Shown piece by piece: positions 44,974-53,754 of a DNA stretch of 64,000 nt (its first letter is position 1; the number at the start of each line of letters is the position of its first letter). The stretch spans positions 62,001 through 126,000 of the forward strand of contig PHEH01000010.1 of NCBI GenBank assembly GCA_002841155.1, read 5' to 3'. The position numbers were made by a program, and so were the translations under genes. The notes beneath the pieces are model-generated. The model made no database searches. It was not told the DNA's origin and saw only the letters and a program-made list of their open reading frames with translations. This stretch comes from Alphaproteobacteria bacterium HGW-Alphaproteobacteria-18 (GTDB taxonomy: Bacteria; Pseudomonadota; Alphaproteobacteria; Caulobacterales; Hyphomonadaceae).

Positions 44974-45681
44974 ATGATTAAATACCAGCGGCTCGAGCCG
45001 GTTATTTTTGTCCATATTCCGAAAACAGCGGGCACATCTGTTCAGAAGATATTCGCCACCTGGTTCGGCAAAGGACTGATACGTCATTATGCGGATGGCA
45101 TAACGGGCGAACTACCTCCTGTTTTTGACTTGAGACATTCTGAATCTGCAACCCAAGCTGTCTGTCTCTACGGCCACTTCAATCAGCTCAGGGGATTCGG
45201 AATTCCAGGCCGGTATGATTTTGTCACACAGTATCTTACCATTGTCCGCGACCCCATTGAGCAGACGATCTCAGAATATTTCTATATCCGCAGGGTTGGC
45301 AGGAACTGGAAAGATCAGAGCAGAGTGCCAACCGGCAGTCTGGAAGATCACATTGCCTCGGCAAAGCCCAATTTTCTGAACCATTTCCCGGATGTGATCA
45401 CGAAGGATAATTACCGGGACGTGATAGAAGAAAAATTCATCGCGGTCGGAACGACTGAGCAACTCGAAGCAACCATAAACCTATTCGCCAAACGCCTTGG
45501 TTTTAAACCTGTCGAGATCCCGAGAGAGAATGTTACGCTGCGCGATCAAGAAATTTCGGACGCCCACCGCACTGCCTTCATCGAACGCAATAAGCTGGAA
45601 TACCTCGTTTATGAGTATTGCAAACAACGCCTACAAGACGAGCTTCAAGCAGCACATATTTCTGAGTACTCGCGACTCTGA
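44974..45681 (+). CDS. Sulfotransferase family protein
   Basis: A 235-residue cytosolic-type sulfotransferase relative. The PAPS-binding elements are visible: the 5'-phosphosulfate loop FVHIPKTAGTSVQ (residues about 12-24) and the 3'-phosphate element TIVRDPIEQTISEYF (about 88-102). Acceptor unknown. The gene is distinctly lower in G+C than its neighbours and has its own strong ribosome site (AAAGGAGAG, 5-6 bases before ATG). It lies 74 bases after the carboxynorspermidine-synthase-like gene and 63 before nspC, in the same direction. Most likely an acquired gene; function with polyamines is speculative. Confidence 0.82.
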   Translation: MIKYQRLEPVIFVHIPKTAGTSVQKIFATWFGKGLIRHYADGITGELPPVFDLRHSESATQAVCLYGHFNQLRGFGIPGRYDFVTQYLTIVRDPIEQTISEYFYIRRVGRNWKDQSRVPTGSLEDHIASAKPNFLNHFPDVITKDNYRDVIEEKFIAVGTTEQLEATINLFAKRLGFKPVEIPRENVTLRDQEISDAHRTAFIERNKLEYLVYEYCKQRLQDELQAAHISEYSRL

Positions 45682-45691
45682 CCATAATAGC

Positions 45692-45711
45692 GTTTAGAAT
45701 TGCGTCTAAAC
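45692..45711. promoter_or_regulatory. Short inverted repeat before nspC
   Basis: GTTTAGA (45692-45698) and TCTAAAC (45705-45711) flank six bases, 34 bases before the nspC start. No U-tract follows, so an operator is as likely as a weak terminator of the sulfotransferase gene. Confidence 0.3.
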
Positions 45712-45744
45712 TCGTTCGGCTGCTGAATTAAGGACTCCCAGGCC

Positions 45745-46881
45745 ATGTCGCACAGTGCGCAACTTAATACCCCCTGCTTCGTCCTCGACGCCGCCCGCCT
45801 GCGGAAGAATCTGGAGACGGCCCAGCGTGTGCGGGAAGAGGCTGGCTGCAAGGTGTTGCTCGCCACCAAGGCGTTTGCGATGCCGGCCGCCTTTCCGATG
45901 ATGCGGGACTATCTCGATGGGACCACTGCTTCCGGGGAACAGGAAGCGATCATGGGCCATGAGGAATTCGGCAAGGAGGTGCATGTCTATTCGCCCGCCT
46001 ACACCGAGGATGAAGTCCGCCGTCTGACGAAGGTCGCCCAGCACATCTATTTCAATTCGGCTGAGCAGCTTGGCCGGTTTGGGGATATTGCGCGGGACGC
46101 CGGCTGCCATGTCGGCCTGCGGGTGAACCCCGGCTATTCCAATGCGACGCTGGGCGGAGACCTCTATAACCCGACCGCACCGACGAGCCGGTTTGGCGAA
46201 GTGCCCTCGAAACTTGCGCAGGTGAACTGGTCGGGCGTCGATATTTTCCATGTTCACGCGCTGTGCGAAAGCCTGCACGAGGGCTCCGTTGGCCTGATTG
46301 AGTACGTGTCCGAACAGTTCGGGCCATATCTGCAGCAGGTCTCTGCGGTGAATTTCGGCGGCGGGCATTTCCTCAACAAGCCGGGCTATGATGTCGATGC
46401 GCTGATTGCGGCGATCAAGGCATTCAAGGCACGGTTCGGGATCGAGGTGATCCTGGAACCCGGCGCGGGGCTGGTGGTCAATACCGGCGAGTTGCACTCG
46501 ACCGTTCTGGCGCTGCACTGGAACGAGATGGACCTCGCCATCCTAGACGCCTCGGCCTCCACGCATATGCCGGATGTTCTGGAAGTGCCCTACCGCCCCG
46601 ATGTGATCGGCGCGGGGATGCCGGACGAGCTTCCGCATACATATCGTTTCGGCGGCAAGACCTGCATGACGGGCGATGTGATCGGGGATTATTCCTTCGA
46701 GAAGCCGCTGGCGCCGGGCGACAGAATAATCTTCACCGACCAGATGCATTACAGCTTCGTCAAGACCAACACCTTCAACGGCACCCCGCTCGCCAACCTC
46801 GCCATCCGCTGGGAAGACGGGCGCCTGGAGCAGGTCTCGGACTTTGGCTATGGTGAATTCCGCCGGCGGCTGGGGCGTTAG
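45745..46881 (+). CDS. nspC: Carboxynorspermidine/carboxyspermidine decarboxylase
   Basis: NspC is a PLP enzyme of the alanine-racemase fold that decarboxylates carboxynorspermidine or carboxyspermidine to the triamine. The 378-residue protein has the PLP lysine in VLLATKAFAMP, HVHALCE and NFGGGHFLNKPGYD, and the FGGKTCMTGDVIGDY block near the C-terminus. With the synthase at 43685 it makes the alternative spermidine/norspermidine route used by many bacteria lacking SpeD/SpeE. Which triamine is made cannot be told here. Followed by a 24-bp perfect inverted repeat. Confidence 0.93.
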   Translation: MSHSAQLNTPCFVLDAARLRKNLETAQRVREEAGCKVLLATKAFAMPAAFPMMRDYLDGTTASGEQEAIMGHEEFGKEVHVYSPAYTEDEVRRLTKVAQHIYFNSAEQLGRFGDIARDAGCHVGLRVNPGYSNATLGGDLYNPTAPTSRFGEVPSKLAQVNWSGVDIFHVHALCESLHEGSVGLIEYVSEQFGPYLQQVSAVNFGGGHFLNKPGYDVDALIAAIKAFKARFGIEVILEPGAGLVVNTGELHSTVLALHWNEMDLAILDASASTHMPDVLEVPYRPDVIGAGMPDELPHTYRFGGKTCMTGDVIGDYSFEKPLAPGDRIIFTDQMHYSFVKTNTFNGTPLANLAIRWEDGRLEQVSDFGYGEFRRRLGR

Positions 46882-46906
46882 GTTTCCCCGCCACCCTAGA
46901 GAACGG

Positions 46907-46987
46907 CTCATCCTGAGCGAAGTCGAAGGACGAGCCGGGGCTGGCTGAGCGCTGCTTGGCACATCCTTCGACTTCGCTCAGGATGAG
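46907..46987. repeat. Perfect 24-bp inverted repeat (intergenic palindromic element)
   Basis: Arms 46907-46930 and 46964-46987 are perfect reverse complements over all 24 bases; the core is CATCCTGAGCGAAGTCGAAG. The loop is 33 bases. This core is a widespread intergenic repeat in Caulobacterales and other alphaproteobacteria. It lies between convergent nspC and the nitrilase gene, where it could also end transcription from both sides. Confidence 0.93.
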
Positions 46988-47010
46988 TGTTGCGGGTGTA
47001 GCGGGCGTTT

Positions 47011-47853
47011 TTAGAGACCGAAATTCTCTATACGGAACACCTGATCATTACTGAGGGACGGGATGCGGGCCCGTGCTTTGGCGACCTCCTCCAGATCAAT
47101 CTCCGCCATCACGATGCCGGGCGCGTCCGCGCTGCCTTCGGCGAGGATGTCTCCCCACGGAGAAATGATGAGGGAATGCCCGAAGGTTTCGCGGCCGTCT
47201 TCGTGTTTGCCGGCCTGGGCGGGGGCGATGACGAAACAGCCGGTTTCAATGGCGCGGGCGCGGACGAGGATGTGCCAGTGGGCCTGCCCGGTAACGCGCG
47301 TGAAGGCGGCGGGGATCGTCAGAATATCGGCGCCCGCCTTGGCCAGCGCCCGGTGGAGATGCGGAAAGTGCACATCATAGCAGATGGTGAGGCCGAGCTT
47401 TCCAAAGGGCGCCTTGGCGAGCACGGCCGTTTCCCCCGGGCGATAGGCGCGGCTTTCGCGATAGGTCTGGCCATCGCCAACCTCGACATCGAACATATGG
47501 ATCTTGTCATAGCGCGCGATGATCTCACCGTCGGGCCCGATCAGGAAAGAGCGATTGGCAAACCGGTCATCGGCGCCGTCATCCAGGGCGATGGCGAGCG
47601 AGCCGATGAGGAGCGTGACGCGCAGCTCGGCCGCGAGCGCGCAGAAGGCCGGCAGGCTTTCGTCGGCCGCCTCCGTGCGCACTTTCGGGCGGGCCATGCC
47701 GGGGCGGATGTCGAGCAGGTTTGTCATCTCCGGCGTCGCGATGAAGCCGGCCCCCTGCCCGGCAGCCTGCCGGATGAGCGCAGTGGCGGTGGCAAGGTTT
47801 TCGGCAGGCTCGGTGCCCGAGCGCATCTGGATACAGGCGGCGGTGAGTTTCAT
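47011..47853 (-). CDS. Carbon-nitrogen hydrolase (nitrilase superfamily, Nit-type amidase)
   Basis: A 280-residue amidase with the full Glu-Lys-Cys triad: TPEMTN (Glu), YDKIHMFDVEV (Lys) and TICYDVHFP (Cys). The KIHMFDVEV block is typical of the Nit1/Nit2 branch, which includes deaminated glutathione amidase and omega-amidases. The exact substrate is not decided by sequence. In other alphaproteobacteria this gene often sits near ubiG and a glutaredoxin; here it stands alone, convergent with nspC. Confidence 0.92.
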   Translation of the reverse strand: MKLTAACIQMRSGTEPAENLATATALIRQAAGQGAGFIATPEMTNLLDIRPGMARPKVRTEAADESLPAFCALAAELRVTLLIGSLAIALDDGADDRFANRSFLIGPDGEIIARYDKIHMFDVEVGDGQTYRESRAYRPGETAVLAKAPFGKLGLTICYDVHFPHLHRALAKAGADILTIPAAFTRVTGQAHWHILVRARAIETGCFVIAPAQAGKHEDGRETFGHSLIISPWGDILAEGSADAPGIVMAEIDLEEVAKARARIPSLSNDQVFRIENFGL

Positions 47854-47980
47854 GAAGGCAAACTAGCGCGCGCCGGGGCCTTCTGCCAGCGGCGTTCTCT
47901 CAAGGCGGCGCTGGCAGGAAGGGATACGTTCTGGTAGCATCACTCATGATCCTTCGCAGAGGGGTCATGGGGGACAGACA

Positions 47981-49183
47981 ATGCCGGCATGGGTAAGACT
48001 CACGCGCAATGTTGTCGGGGCTCTGATACTCCTTGTCCTGTTAATCATGATTGGCGTGTGGATCTGGTCGTACCCCCCTACGCCCGGAAAGTTCTTCAGG
48101 GCGGATGCTCCCGCCGGAACACCGCCTGGACACCTCCTCTCATCCCAAGCCTACAAGCCCGGCCTGCCCAAAGGCGCGAGCGCCAGGCGCATCCTCTACA
48201 CGACAACCCTGAACGGGGGCGTGCCTGCGACCGCGACCGCCATTGTCATCTGGAAGAACAGTGAGGAAGATAGCAGCCCGCGGCGCGTGATCACCTGGGC
48301 GCACGGCACATCCGGCACTGCCCCAGGCTGCGGGGCCTCAATGCGAGGCGATCCCTATGCACACATTCCTGCCCTTCCAGAGCTGCTGGAAGAAGGCTGG
48401 GTGCTTATCGCCAGCGACTATGCCGGGCTGACCACAAACGGCCCTCACCCCTATCTGATCGGTGAGGGTGAAGCACGCTCCGTGCTTGACTCCGTGCGCG
48501 CCGCCCATGACCTGACGGAGCTCACCCTGTCGCTGGAGACGGTCATCTGGGGGCATTCTCAAGGTGGCCACGCGGCGCTGTGGAGCGGGATCAAGGCACG
48601 CAGCTACGCCCCGGAACTCCAGATAAAGGGCATTGCCGCAATTGCTCCGATAACAGATCTTCCCGCAATCCTGGCGGGTATAGAGGCAACCCCCACAGGC
48701 AGGATCTACTCATCCTATGTGGCACGCGCCTACGCAGATACATATCCCGACCTCTATTTCACGGGCATCGTGCGGCCCGAGGCGCGTTGGCAGGCAGAGG
48801 AAATATCAAAACGCTGCTTCTCCGGCGCCCGGCCCAGTGTGGCGGCCCTGCTCTCAGACCGGTTCATCGACAGCTCCATCTTCCGGGGCGGCGAGACCGG
48901 CATCGCCTTTCGCAAGCGGCTGGCAGAAAACATCCCCAACCGGAAGTTCGGCGCGCCCGTTCTCATTCTTCAGGGGAAGCGCGATGAGCTTGTCAGCGCA
49001 AAGGTGCAGGCAAGCTATGCGCGCGACCGGTGCGCGGCGGGCGAAACCATCGACTATCAGCAGTTCGACAGGCTTGATCACATGTCGATCATAGCGCCGG
49101 ACGCGCCCACGGCTCCGGTGCTGATCAGCTGGACGCGGGCACGCTTTGCAGGAACGCCCGCCCCCGCCATCTGCCCGAAATGA
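47981..49183 (+). CDS. Secretory lipase family hydrolase
   Basis: A 400-residue exported alpha/beta hydrolase of the secretory-lipase (LIP) family, best known from Candida and actinobacteria. It has an N-terminal signal/anchor (about 7-31), the family block VLIASDYAGLTTNGPHPYLI, the nucleophile elbow WGHSQGGHAA, and late acid/histidine sites in QGKRDELV and DRLDHMS. Two cysteines (APGCGAS and the C-terminal AICPK) may form disulfides. Its stop codon abuts, base to base, the stop codon of the convergent LuxR-type regulator. Confidence 0.87.
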   Translation: MPAWVRLTRNVVGALILLVLLIMIGVWIWSYPPTPGKFFRADAPAGTPPGHLLSSQAYKPGLPKGASARRILYTTTLNGGVPATATAIVIWKNSEEDSSPRRVITWAHGTSGTAPGCGASMRGDPYAHIPALPELLEEGWVLIASDYAGLTTNGPHPYLIGEGEARSVLDSVRAAHDLTELTLSLETVIWGHSQGGHAALWSGIKARSYAPELQIKGIAAIAPITDLPAILAGIEATPTGRIYSSYVARAYADTYPDLYFTGIVRPEARWQAEEISKRCFSGARPSVAALLSDRFIDSSIFRGGETGIAFRKRLAENIPNRKFGAPVLILQGKRDELVSAKVQASYARDRCAAGETIDYQQFDRLDHMSIIAPDAPTAPVLISWTRARFAGTPAPAICPK

Positions 49184-51853
49184 TCAGGCGTTTCCCAGGA
49201 GCCAGGGGTCATTCTGAACGCGCAGCATGACGGCCATCCGGTTCTGGGCGTTCAGCTTGGAAAGCACAGCGGAAACATGATGCTCCACCGTACGCGGGGA
49301 CCGGCCGAGCTCCTCGGAAATCTCACGATTGGAGCATCCCCGAACGATGAGGCGCAGCACATCCTGCTCGCGCCGGGTAAGCCCCAGGGGGTGTTCGCGC
49401 GCCGCACTGTAAGTGCCCCGGCGCGGACGCGGCAGACGGCCCGTACCCCCAACTTCTGCAGCGCGGCGGCGGGCATAGGCTGCGCCCGCCTCTGCCCCCA
49501 TCGCCTGAAGATCATGCACAGCCTGCCCCAGAAGGCCCGCATCATCGCTCTGCATGCTGACCAATGCGGCCGCATAGGGCATGCCGATGGCGCGCCATGC
49601 CTCGGCGGCAAGTTCGAGCTTGCCAGACAGCTCAAGCTGGAATGGCTCTGGTATGCCCGCCCCCTCAGCGTCCGGCATCTTACGGCCCAGCCGATGCGCC
49701 CAAACGGCGCGCTCGCCAATGTTCCAGGGATGGCGATCACCCTCCGACAGGGCAAAGAGCGCATCAAGATGCTCTCCCGCCAGCCCCCGATTTCCGGAAA
49801 GCCAGGCATGCTCGACCAGGGTGAGGCGCGCCGGCACGATATGCTGCAATTCGTCGGTTGCCATCGCGTCGGCATAAGCCTGTTCCATAAGGTGGGGCGC
49901 TTCTGGCGCGGCCAGGCGCATCGCGGCCCTTGCCTGAACCAGAAGGGCCGGCAGTCGAACCACCAGCGTCAGCTTTTCACGTTCTGTTACCGCACGCGCC
50001 ATCGTCACGGCGTCCTTGAGGCGCCCCTGCTCCATCCGCAGCAGCGCCAGGCGGCCGGAAAGATAGAATGTCCAGGCGTCCAGATCATGGTCGATATCAA
50101 AGGCGATGCCGCTGGCGATCACCTTTTCGGCCAGATCGAACTGGCGAAACTCAACGGCGTATTCGGCAAGGTTGGTATAGGCGCGGGCCGCATGTTCATG
50201 CAGGTTGCCTGCCAGGGAAATCTCAAGGCTTTCCTGCAACATCGCCAGACCTTCGCTCCGTCCCCGGAATACCAGAGCCGTGCCGATATTGTTGAGGGCG
50301 TGGGCGCGCAGGTCCGGGCTCGGGAAATCCGTCTCCAGCGCGAGCGCCCGCTCGCCCCAATAAACCGCCTCCTCCATCTGGTCGTTCAGCATGTGCAGCT
50401 GGGACCGCAGCGAATAGGCCATTGCCTGCTCTGCCGAGGGCGGAATGCTTTCAAGCACACGGATCGCCTGGTCTGCGAGGCGGGCGGCCTCGGGCGCCTC
50501 GCCGCGATACCAGTGCATGCGCGAGAGCCAGCGAAGGTTTTCGCCCACCTTGTCCTGCCGGCCCAGAACCCGCCAGAGCGTGATGGCATGACGGCGCGCG
50601 TCGAGCACTTCATCATCAATCCGCGCCGCCAGCGCGTTTTCATACGCCCAGCGTTCATTCAGGATCGCGGCGGTTTCGGGGTCTGCTTCCTCGATGAAGC
50701 GCAGCGCAGTTCCCAGGTGGCCAGCCGCCTCGCGGTGAGCGCCGTTTGCCGCAGCCCGGTCCGCTGCGTCCGGCGCAATGGCCAGAACCGCAGCCCCGTC
50801 GAGCGCCCCGGCAGCATGGTGCACCATCTGGTCAAGCGGGGCATCGGGGCCAAGCGCCTGCAAGGCTTCAAGAATGCGGGCATGATGGTCGCGGCGCACC
50901 TTTGCGGGGATACGCTCCAGCGTGGCGATCCGTGCGATCTCGTGCCGGAAGCGGATGTCGCCGGCCGCAGAGACCTGGAGGATGCCGCTGCTGGTCAGGT
51001 CTTCGGCCAGCAGGGCAGCCTCCCCCCCGCCAAGCTGGAAGACGAGCGCGGGCGGAACCGCCGCCGGGATGACGCTGATAAGCTCCAGAAGCTCCCTTGC
51101 GCCGCCAGGCAGACTGCCCTGCCGGACGGTGACCGCCTCACGGACCGAAGCAGGCAGAGTATCTGCCACGCCCTGACCGGCAGCCAGCATCTCGGTCACC
51201 TGAAAAGGATTGCCGCGTGTTTTCTGATACAGCCAGTCTCCCGGCAGGTTGGCCTTGCGCGCCAGGGCACTGACCGCCTTGGGCGACAGACGCCGCAGGG
51301 GCACAGCTTCCCGCGCGCCAGACGGTAACTCCTCCAGAACCCGGCTGAGCGGGTGCTGCTCATCGATTTCATCATCGCGATAGGTCAGCACCAGGAGCAG
51401 CGGCAAGAAAGCAATTCGGCGGCCGAGATAGCGCAGCAGATCGAGCGTGGCATGGTCGGCCCAGTGCATATCTTCCCAGACCATGATCATCGGGCTGTTC
51501 GACCGGCTGATCGTTTCCAATATCGTCTCAAACAGCTGCTGGCGGTCCCCCTTGTCGAGCAGCGCCCGAACCTTTGGCCCCAGCATCTCCGCCATATCGC
51601 GCACCGGCCCGAGCGGCCGGGGCGTGAAAAGTGCATCGCACCCGCCCGCTGCGGCGCGCCAGCCCCGCGGCAGGGTACCGAGCAGGTTGTGGATCAGCGA
51701 TGTCTTGCCGATCCCCGCTTCGCCGCAAATCAGAGCCACACTGCCTTGCCCGCAGCCCGCCAGACGGGTCAGCGCAGCCAGCTGGCCTAGCTCTCGTTCC
51801 CGCTCAATCAGCAAAAAACTGCCCCCCTCCAAACCCGCTGAACCCGCGTTCAC
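49184..51853 (-). CDS. Large LuxR-type regulator with AAA ATPase domain (LAL/MalT-like)
   Basis: An 889-residue signal-integrating regulator: P-loop ATPase at the N-terminus (CGEAGIGKTS, residues about 43-52; Walker B MIMVWEDMHWADHA), a long helical tetratricopeptide-like middle, and a C-terminal LuxR helix-turn-helix (LTRREQDVLRLIVRGCSNRE, about 825-885). Proteins of this type bind ATP and an inducer, oligomerise and switch on a few target genes. Start is GTG at 51853 without a clear ribosome site. The neighbouring lipase is an obvious possible target, but that is inference. Its promoter must lie in 51854-52000. Confidence 0.9.
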   Translation of the reverse strand: MNAGSAGLEGGSFLLIERERELGQLAALTRLAGCGQGSVALICGEAGIGKTSLIHNLLGTLPRGWRAAAGGCDALFTPRPLGPVRDMAEMLGPKVRALLDKGDRQQLFETILETISRSNSPMIMVWEDMHWADHATLDLLRYLGRRIAFLPLLLVLTYRDDEIDEQHPLSRVLEELPSGAREAVPLRRLSPKAVSALARKANLPGDWLYQKTRGNPFQVTEMLAAGQGVADTLPASVREAVTVRQGSLPGGARELLELISVIPAAVPPALVFQLGGGEAALLAEDLTSSGILQVSAAGDIRFRHEIARIATLERIPAKVRRDHHARILEALQALGPDAPLDQMVHHAAGALDGAAVLAIAPDAADRAAANGAHREAAGHLGTALRFIEEADPETAAILNERWAYENALAARIDDEVLDARRHAITLWRVLGRQDKVGENLRWLSRMHWYRGEAPEAARLADQAIRVLESIPPSAEQAMAYSLRSQLHMLNDQMEEAVYWGERALALETDFPSPDLRAHALNNIGTALVFRGRSEGLAMLQESLEISLAGNLHEHAARAYTNLAEYAVEFRQFDLAEKVIASGIAFDIDHDLDAWTFYLSGRLALLRMEQGRLKDAVTMARAVTEREKLTLVVRLPALLVQARAAMRLAAPEAPHLMEQAYADAMATDELQHIVPARLTLVEHAWLSGNRGLAGEHLDALFALSEGDRHPWNIGERAVWAHRLGRKMPDAEGAGIPEPFQLELSGKLELAAEAWRAIGMPYAAALVSMQSDDAGLLGQAVHDLQAMGAEAGAAYARRRAAEVGGTGRLPRPRRGTYSAAREHPLGLTRREQDVLRLIVRGCSNREISEELGRSPRTVEHHVSAVLSKLNAQNRMAVMLRVQNDPWLLGNA

Positions 51854-52006
51854 ACAACAGGAAACGTAAGCTTAGCCGCTGGCCGGACGCATTAAAGCTG
51901 AAAATTGGGTATCTAGGGGTAAAATATAGGTAGCAACACGGACGCGAGCCCTGCTCAGATTTGTTAGGCATGTTTAGCGAGTGTGGGGGAACGCACGCGC
52001 GTAAAC

Positions 52007-52047
52007 AAAGGGACAGGCGCTGCTCTCTCTGCCTGTCCCTTTTTCTT
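52007..52047. terminator. Strong bidirectional intrinsic terminator
   Basis: AAAGGGACAGGC (52007-52018) and GCCTGTCCCTTT (52031-52042) make a perfect 12-bp stem with a 12-base loop. On the minus strand it follows the ATPase gene by about 20 bases and has TTTGTTT after it. On the plus strand the tail TTTTTCTTTT is even better, although no plus-strand gene ends here. Confidence 0.92.
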
Positions 52048-52065
52048 TTGCAGCAAATTCAATGC

Positions 52066-52626
52066 TTAAGCACCCATCAGAGCAGTGATGTGAGCGCTTA
52101 CAAAATCTGCACGATCCTGGATTGGAGCGCGGGGAAGCTCCAGCATCCGGTATCCAAGACCCGTATAGACACGAAGCATTGCCTCATAAGTTAGCTCAGC
52201 TGTTTTGAAATCCTGCCGCCGCTCGGCATCCTGATGGAAGATTTCGCGCCAGGGCGGGGCGATGAAGACCGTGGCATTGTAGCGATAGTCCCGGGCAGCG
52301 CGCCGGATATGCGCGGGCACCGCCAACCCCTCAAGCGTCAGATAACCGACAATATCGGGCAGGCCGCGGTCAAACAGAATCGGGCCGGGAAGGCCTGCCG
52401 CCGCCGCATAGGCGCGCAGCTCCCAGCTCAGCATCAGCTCGGCGTAAAGCGCCCGGTCGCCCCAGGGCACAGCCGGGCCATCAATTGCGCTCTGCGCCTG
52501 AATGATCGCCCGGCCCGCCTCGGGCATGACGCTCATCCCCTGCGCGCGGAGACATTCGAGCAGCGTTGTCTTGCCCGAGCCGGGCCCGCCGGTGAGGACG
52601 AAGTAGGTGTTCGACAGCGCTGGCAT
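52066..52626 (-). CDS. Small AAA/P-loop ATPase (AAA_28 type)
   Basis: A 186-residue P-loop protein: Walker A TGGPGSGKTTLL (residues about 12-23), a later FDRGLPDIVGYL segment, and a kinase-like lid region (DAERRQDFKTAELTYEAML). It resembles the AAA_28/NadR-kinase-like group, often annotated as predicted ATPase; substrate unknown. It follows the thioesterase gene by 23 bases on the same strand, so they are likely co-transcribed and end at the terminator 52007-52047. Confidence 0.85.
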   Translation of the reverse strand: MPALSNTYFVLTGGPGSGKTTLLECLRAQGMSVMPEAGRAIIQAQSAIDGPAVPWGDRALYAELMLSWELRAYAAAAGLPGPILFDRGLPDIVGYLTLEGLAVPAHIRRAARDYRYNATVFIAPPWREIFHQDAERRQDFKTAELTYEAMLRVYTGLGYRMLELPRAPIQDRADFVSAHITALMGA

Positions 52627-52649
52627 CTACGGGGTCCGTCAGGGGTCGC

Positions 52650-53489
52650 CTATCCCGGCGCGCGGGGCAGGCACATGAGCTGGGATGCGCCGCTGGCGAG
52701 GAGGCGGCCTTCCTGGTCGTGGATTTCCCCATCGGTGGCCATCAGGCCACCTTCGGCAATCGGCGCCCGGACACGCATGTGCAGCCAGTCGGCCTGCGAG
52801 GTGAGGCGGTGGAAGCGGTAGTGATAGTCGATGTTCGGCGCGACCCAGGGCGAGGGATTGTCCTCCGGATGGGCCGGATACTGGGCAAGCCAGCCGAACG
52901 TATCGAGCAGCAGGAGAATACGGCCCGCGTCCACGAAGGGATCGGATGCCGTGGCGGTGGGGGTGAAGCGGTAGAAGCCGGTCAGCTCCGGGTCGCGCGG
53001 CCCATCCCCTGCCCGCGGCATGCCCTTGAGGGGGCGCTGGTCAAAGCGGTGGAAGAAGGGATGGAGGCGCTCGTCCGGGTAGAGCTGATCATAGGTCTTC
53101 AGGGAGTCCGGCGCGGGCAGGCCGGTGAGCCGCGCGGCGTCATGTTCAATTCCGGGCACAGCTTCCGGCACAGCCCAGACCAGGGTGGTCAGGAGGGTTT
53201 TGCCTGCCTGTTGCAGGTCAACCCTCAGAAGCTCACTGCGCCGGCCGGCGCGCAGGCTTTCGACCTGCAGGTCTGCCGGGCCGAAACTGCCGGGGCGCAG
53301 GAAATGGCAGGTCAGGCTGGCAGGCCGTGGGAAAGCGGTCGCCTCCCCGGCCGCGCGCAGGGCCAGCGCAGCGATGTAACCGCCCGCCGGCCCCCACAGG
53401 GCCCAGTCCTCGCGCAGCGGCGCGGTCCAGCGGCGATCATCCAGCTTCTCAAGCCGGGTGGCCTGCTCGAAATCATCCACACGGTCCAT
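52650..53489 (-). CDS. Acyl-CoA thioesterase-like protein (double hotdog, TesB/4HBT_3)
   Basis: A 279-residue double-hotdog protein typical of the TesB-like thioesterase superfamily: an N-terminal repeat with LWGPAGGYIAALALRAA and SLTCHFLRPG, and a C-terminal repeat with ILLLLDTFGWLAQ and NIDYHYRFHR. Such enzymes release fatty acids from acyl-CoA. ATG at 53489 fits the usual family start; 11 further codons to 53522 are open. Upstream on this strand is a repeat-rich gap. Confidence 0.87.
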   Translation of the reverse strand: MDRVDDFEQATRLEKLDDRRWTAPLREDWALWGPAGGYIAALALRAAGEATAFPRPASLTCHFLRPGSFGPADLQVESLRAGRRSELLRVDLQQAGKTLLTTLVWAVPEAVPGIEHDAARLTGLPAPDSLKTYDQLYPDERLHPFFHRFDQRPLKGMPRAGDGPRDPELTGFYRFTPTATASDPFVDAGRILLLLDTFGWLAQYPAHPEDNPSPWVAPNIDYHYRFHRLTSQADWLHMRVRAPIAEGGLMATDGEIHDQEGRLLASGASQLMCLPRAPG

Positions 53490-53638
53490 TGCTGCGCGCC
53501 CCCCGCTGCCGTTTTCTGGCATCTTCTGGCGTTTGCCGCCGTTTGCCTGCGGCGCACTCTATCAACCGGAGCGGGCCGGTGAACACCCAAAAGGCGGATG
53601 CTCCATCAAACTTCGTGACAGGGTGTGGCCAGCAGCGG

Positions 53639-53746
53639 CTTAGAGCGGCGTGCCGAAAAGTGGCCCCGGTTTTCGGGAACACACCGCGACCAACAAGAAA
53701 CTCTGGATCAGAGGGCTGATTCCAGGAATCAGCCCTCTGATCTAGG
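53639..53746. repeat. Composite palindromic intergenic element with two hairpins
   Basis: The stretch starts with TTAGAGC and ends with GATCTAG. It holds a first hairpin, CCGAAAA (53653-53659) with TTTTCGG (53670-53676), and a second, 18-bp perfect one, arms 53706-53723 and 53725-53742, with a single-base loop. The layout and the motif GCCGAAAAGTGG match known families of dispersed intergenic repeats in alphaproteobacteria. The second hairpin lies 12 bases after the argD stop on the minus strand and may end its transcript. Confidence 0.85.
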
Positions 53747-53754
53747 GCAGCGCC

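Noticed and set aside
49277-51328. A 683-codon open frame on the plus strand opposite the LuxR-type regulator.
   Set aside because: It is antisense to a gene with clear ATPase and LuxR domains, has no ribosome site or domain, and long antisense frames are expected at this G+C.
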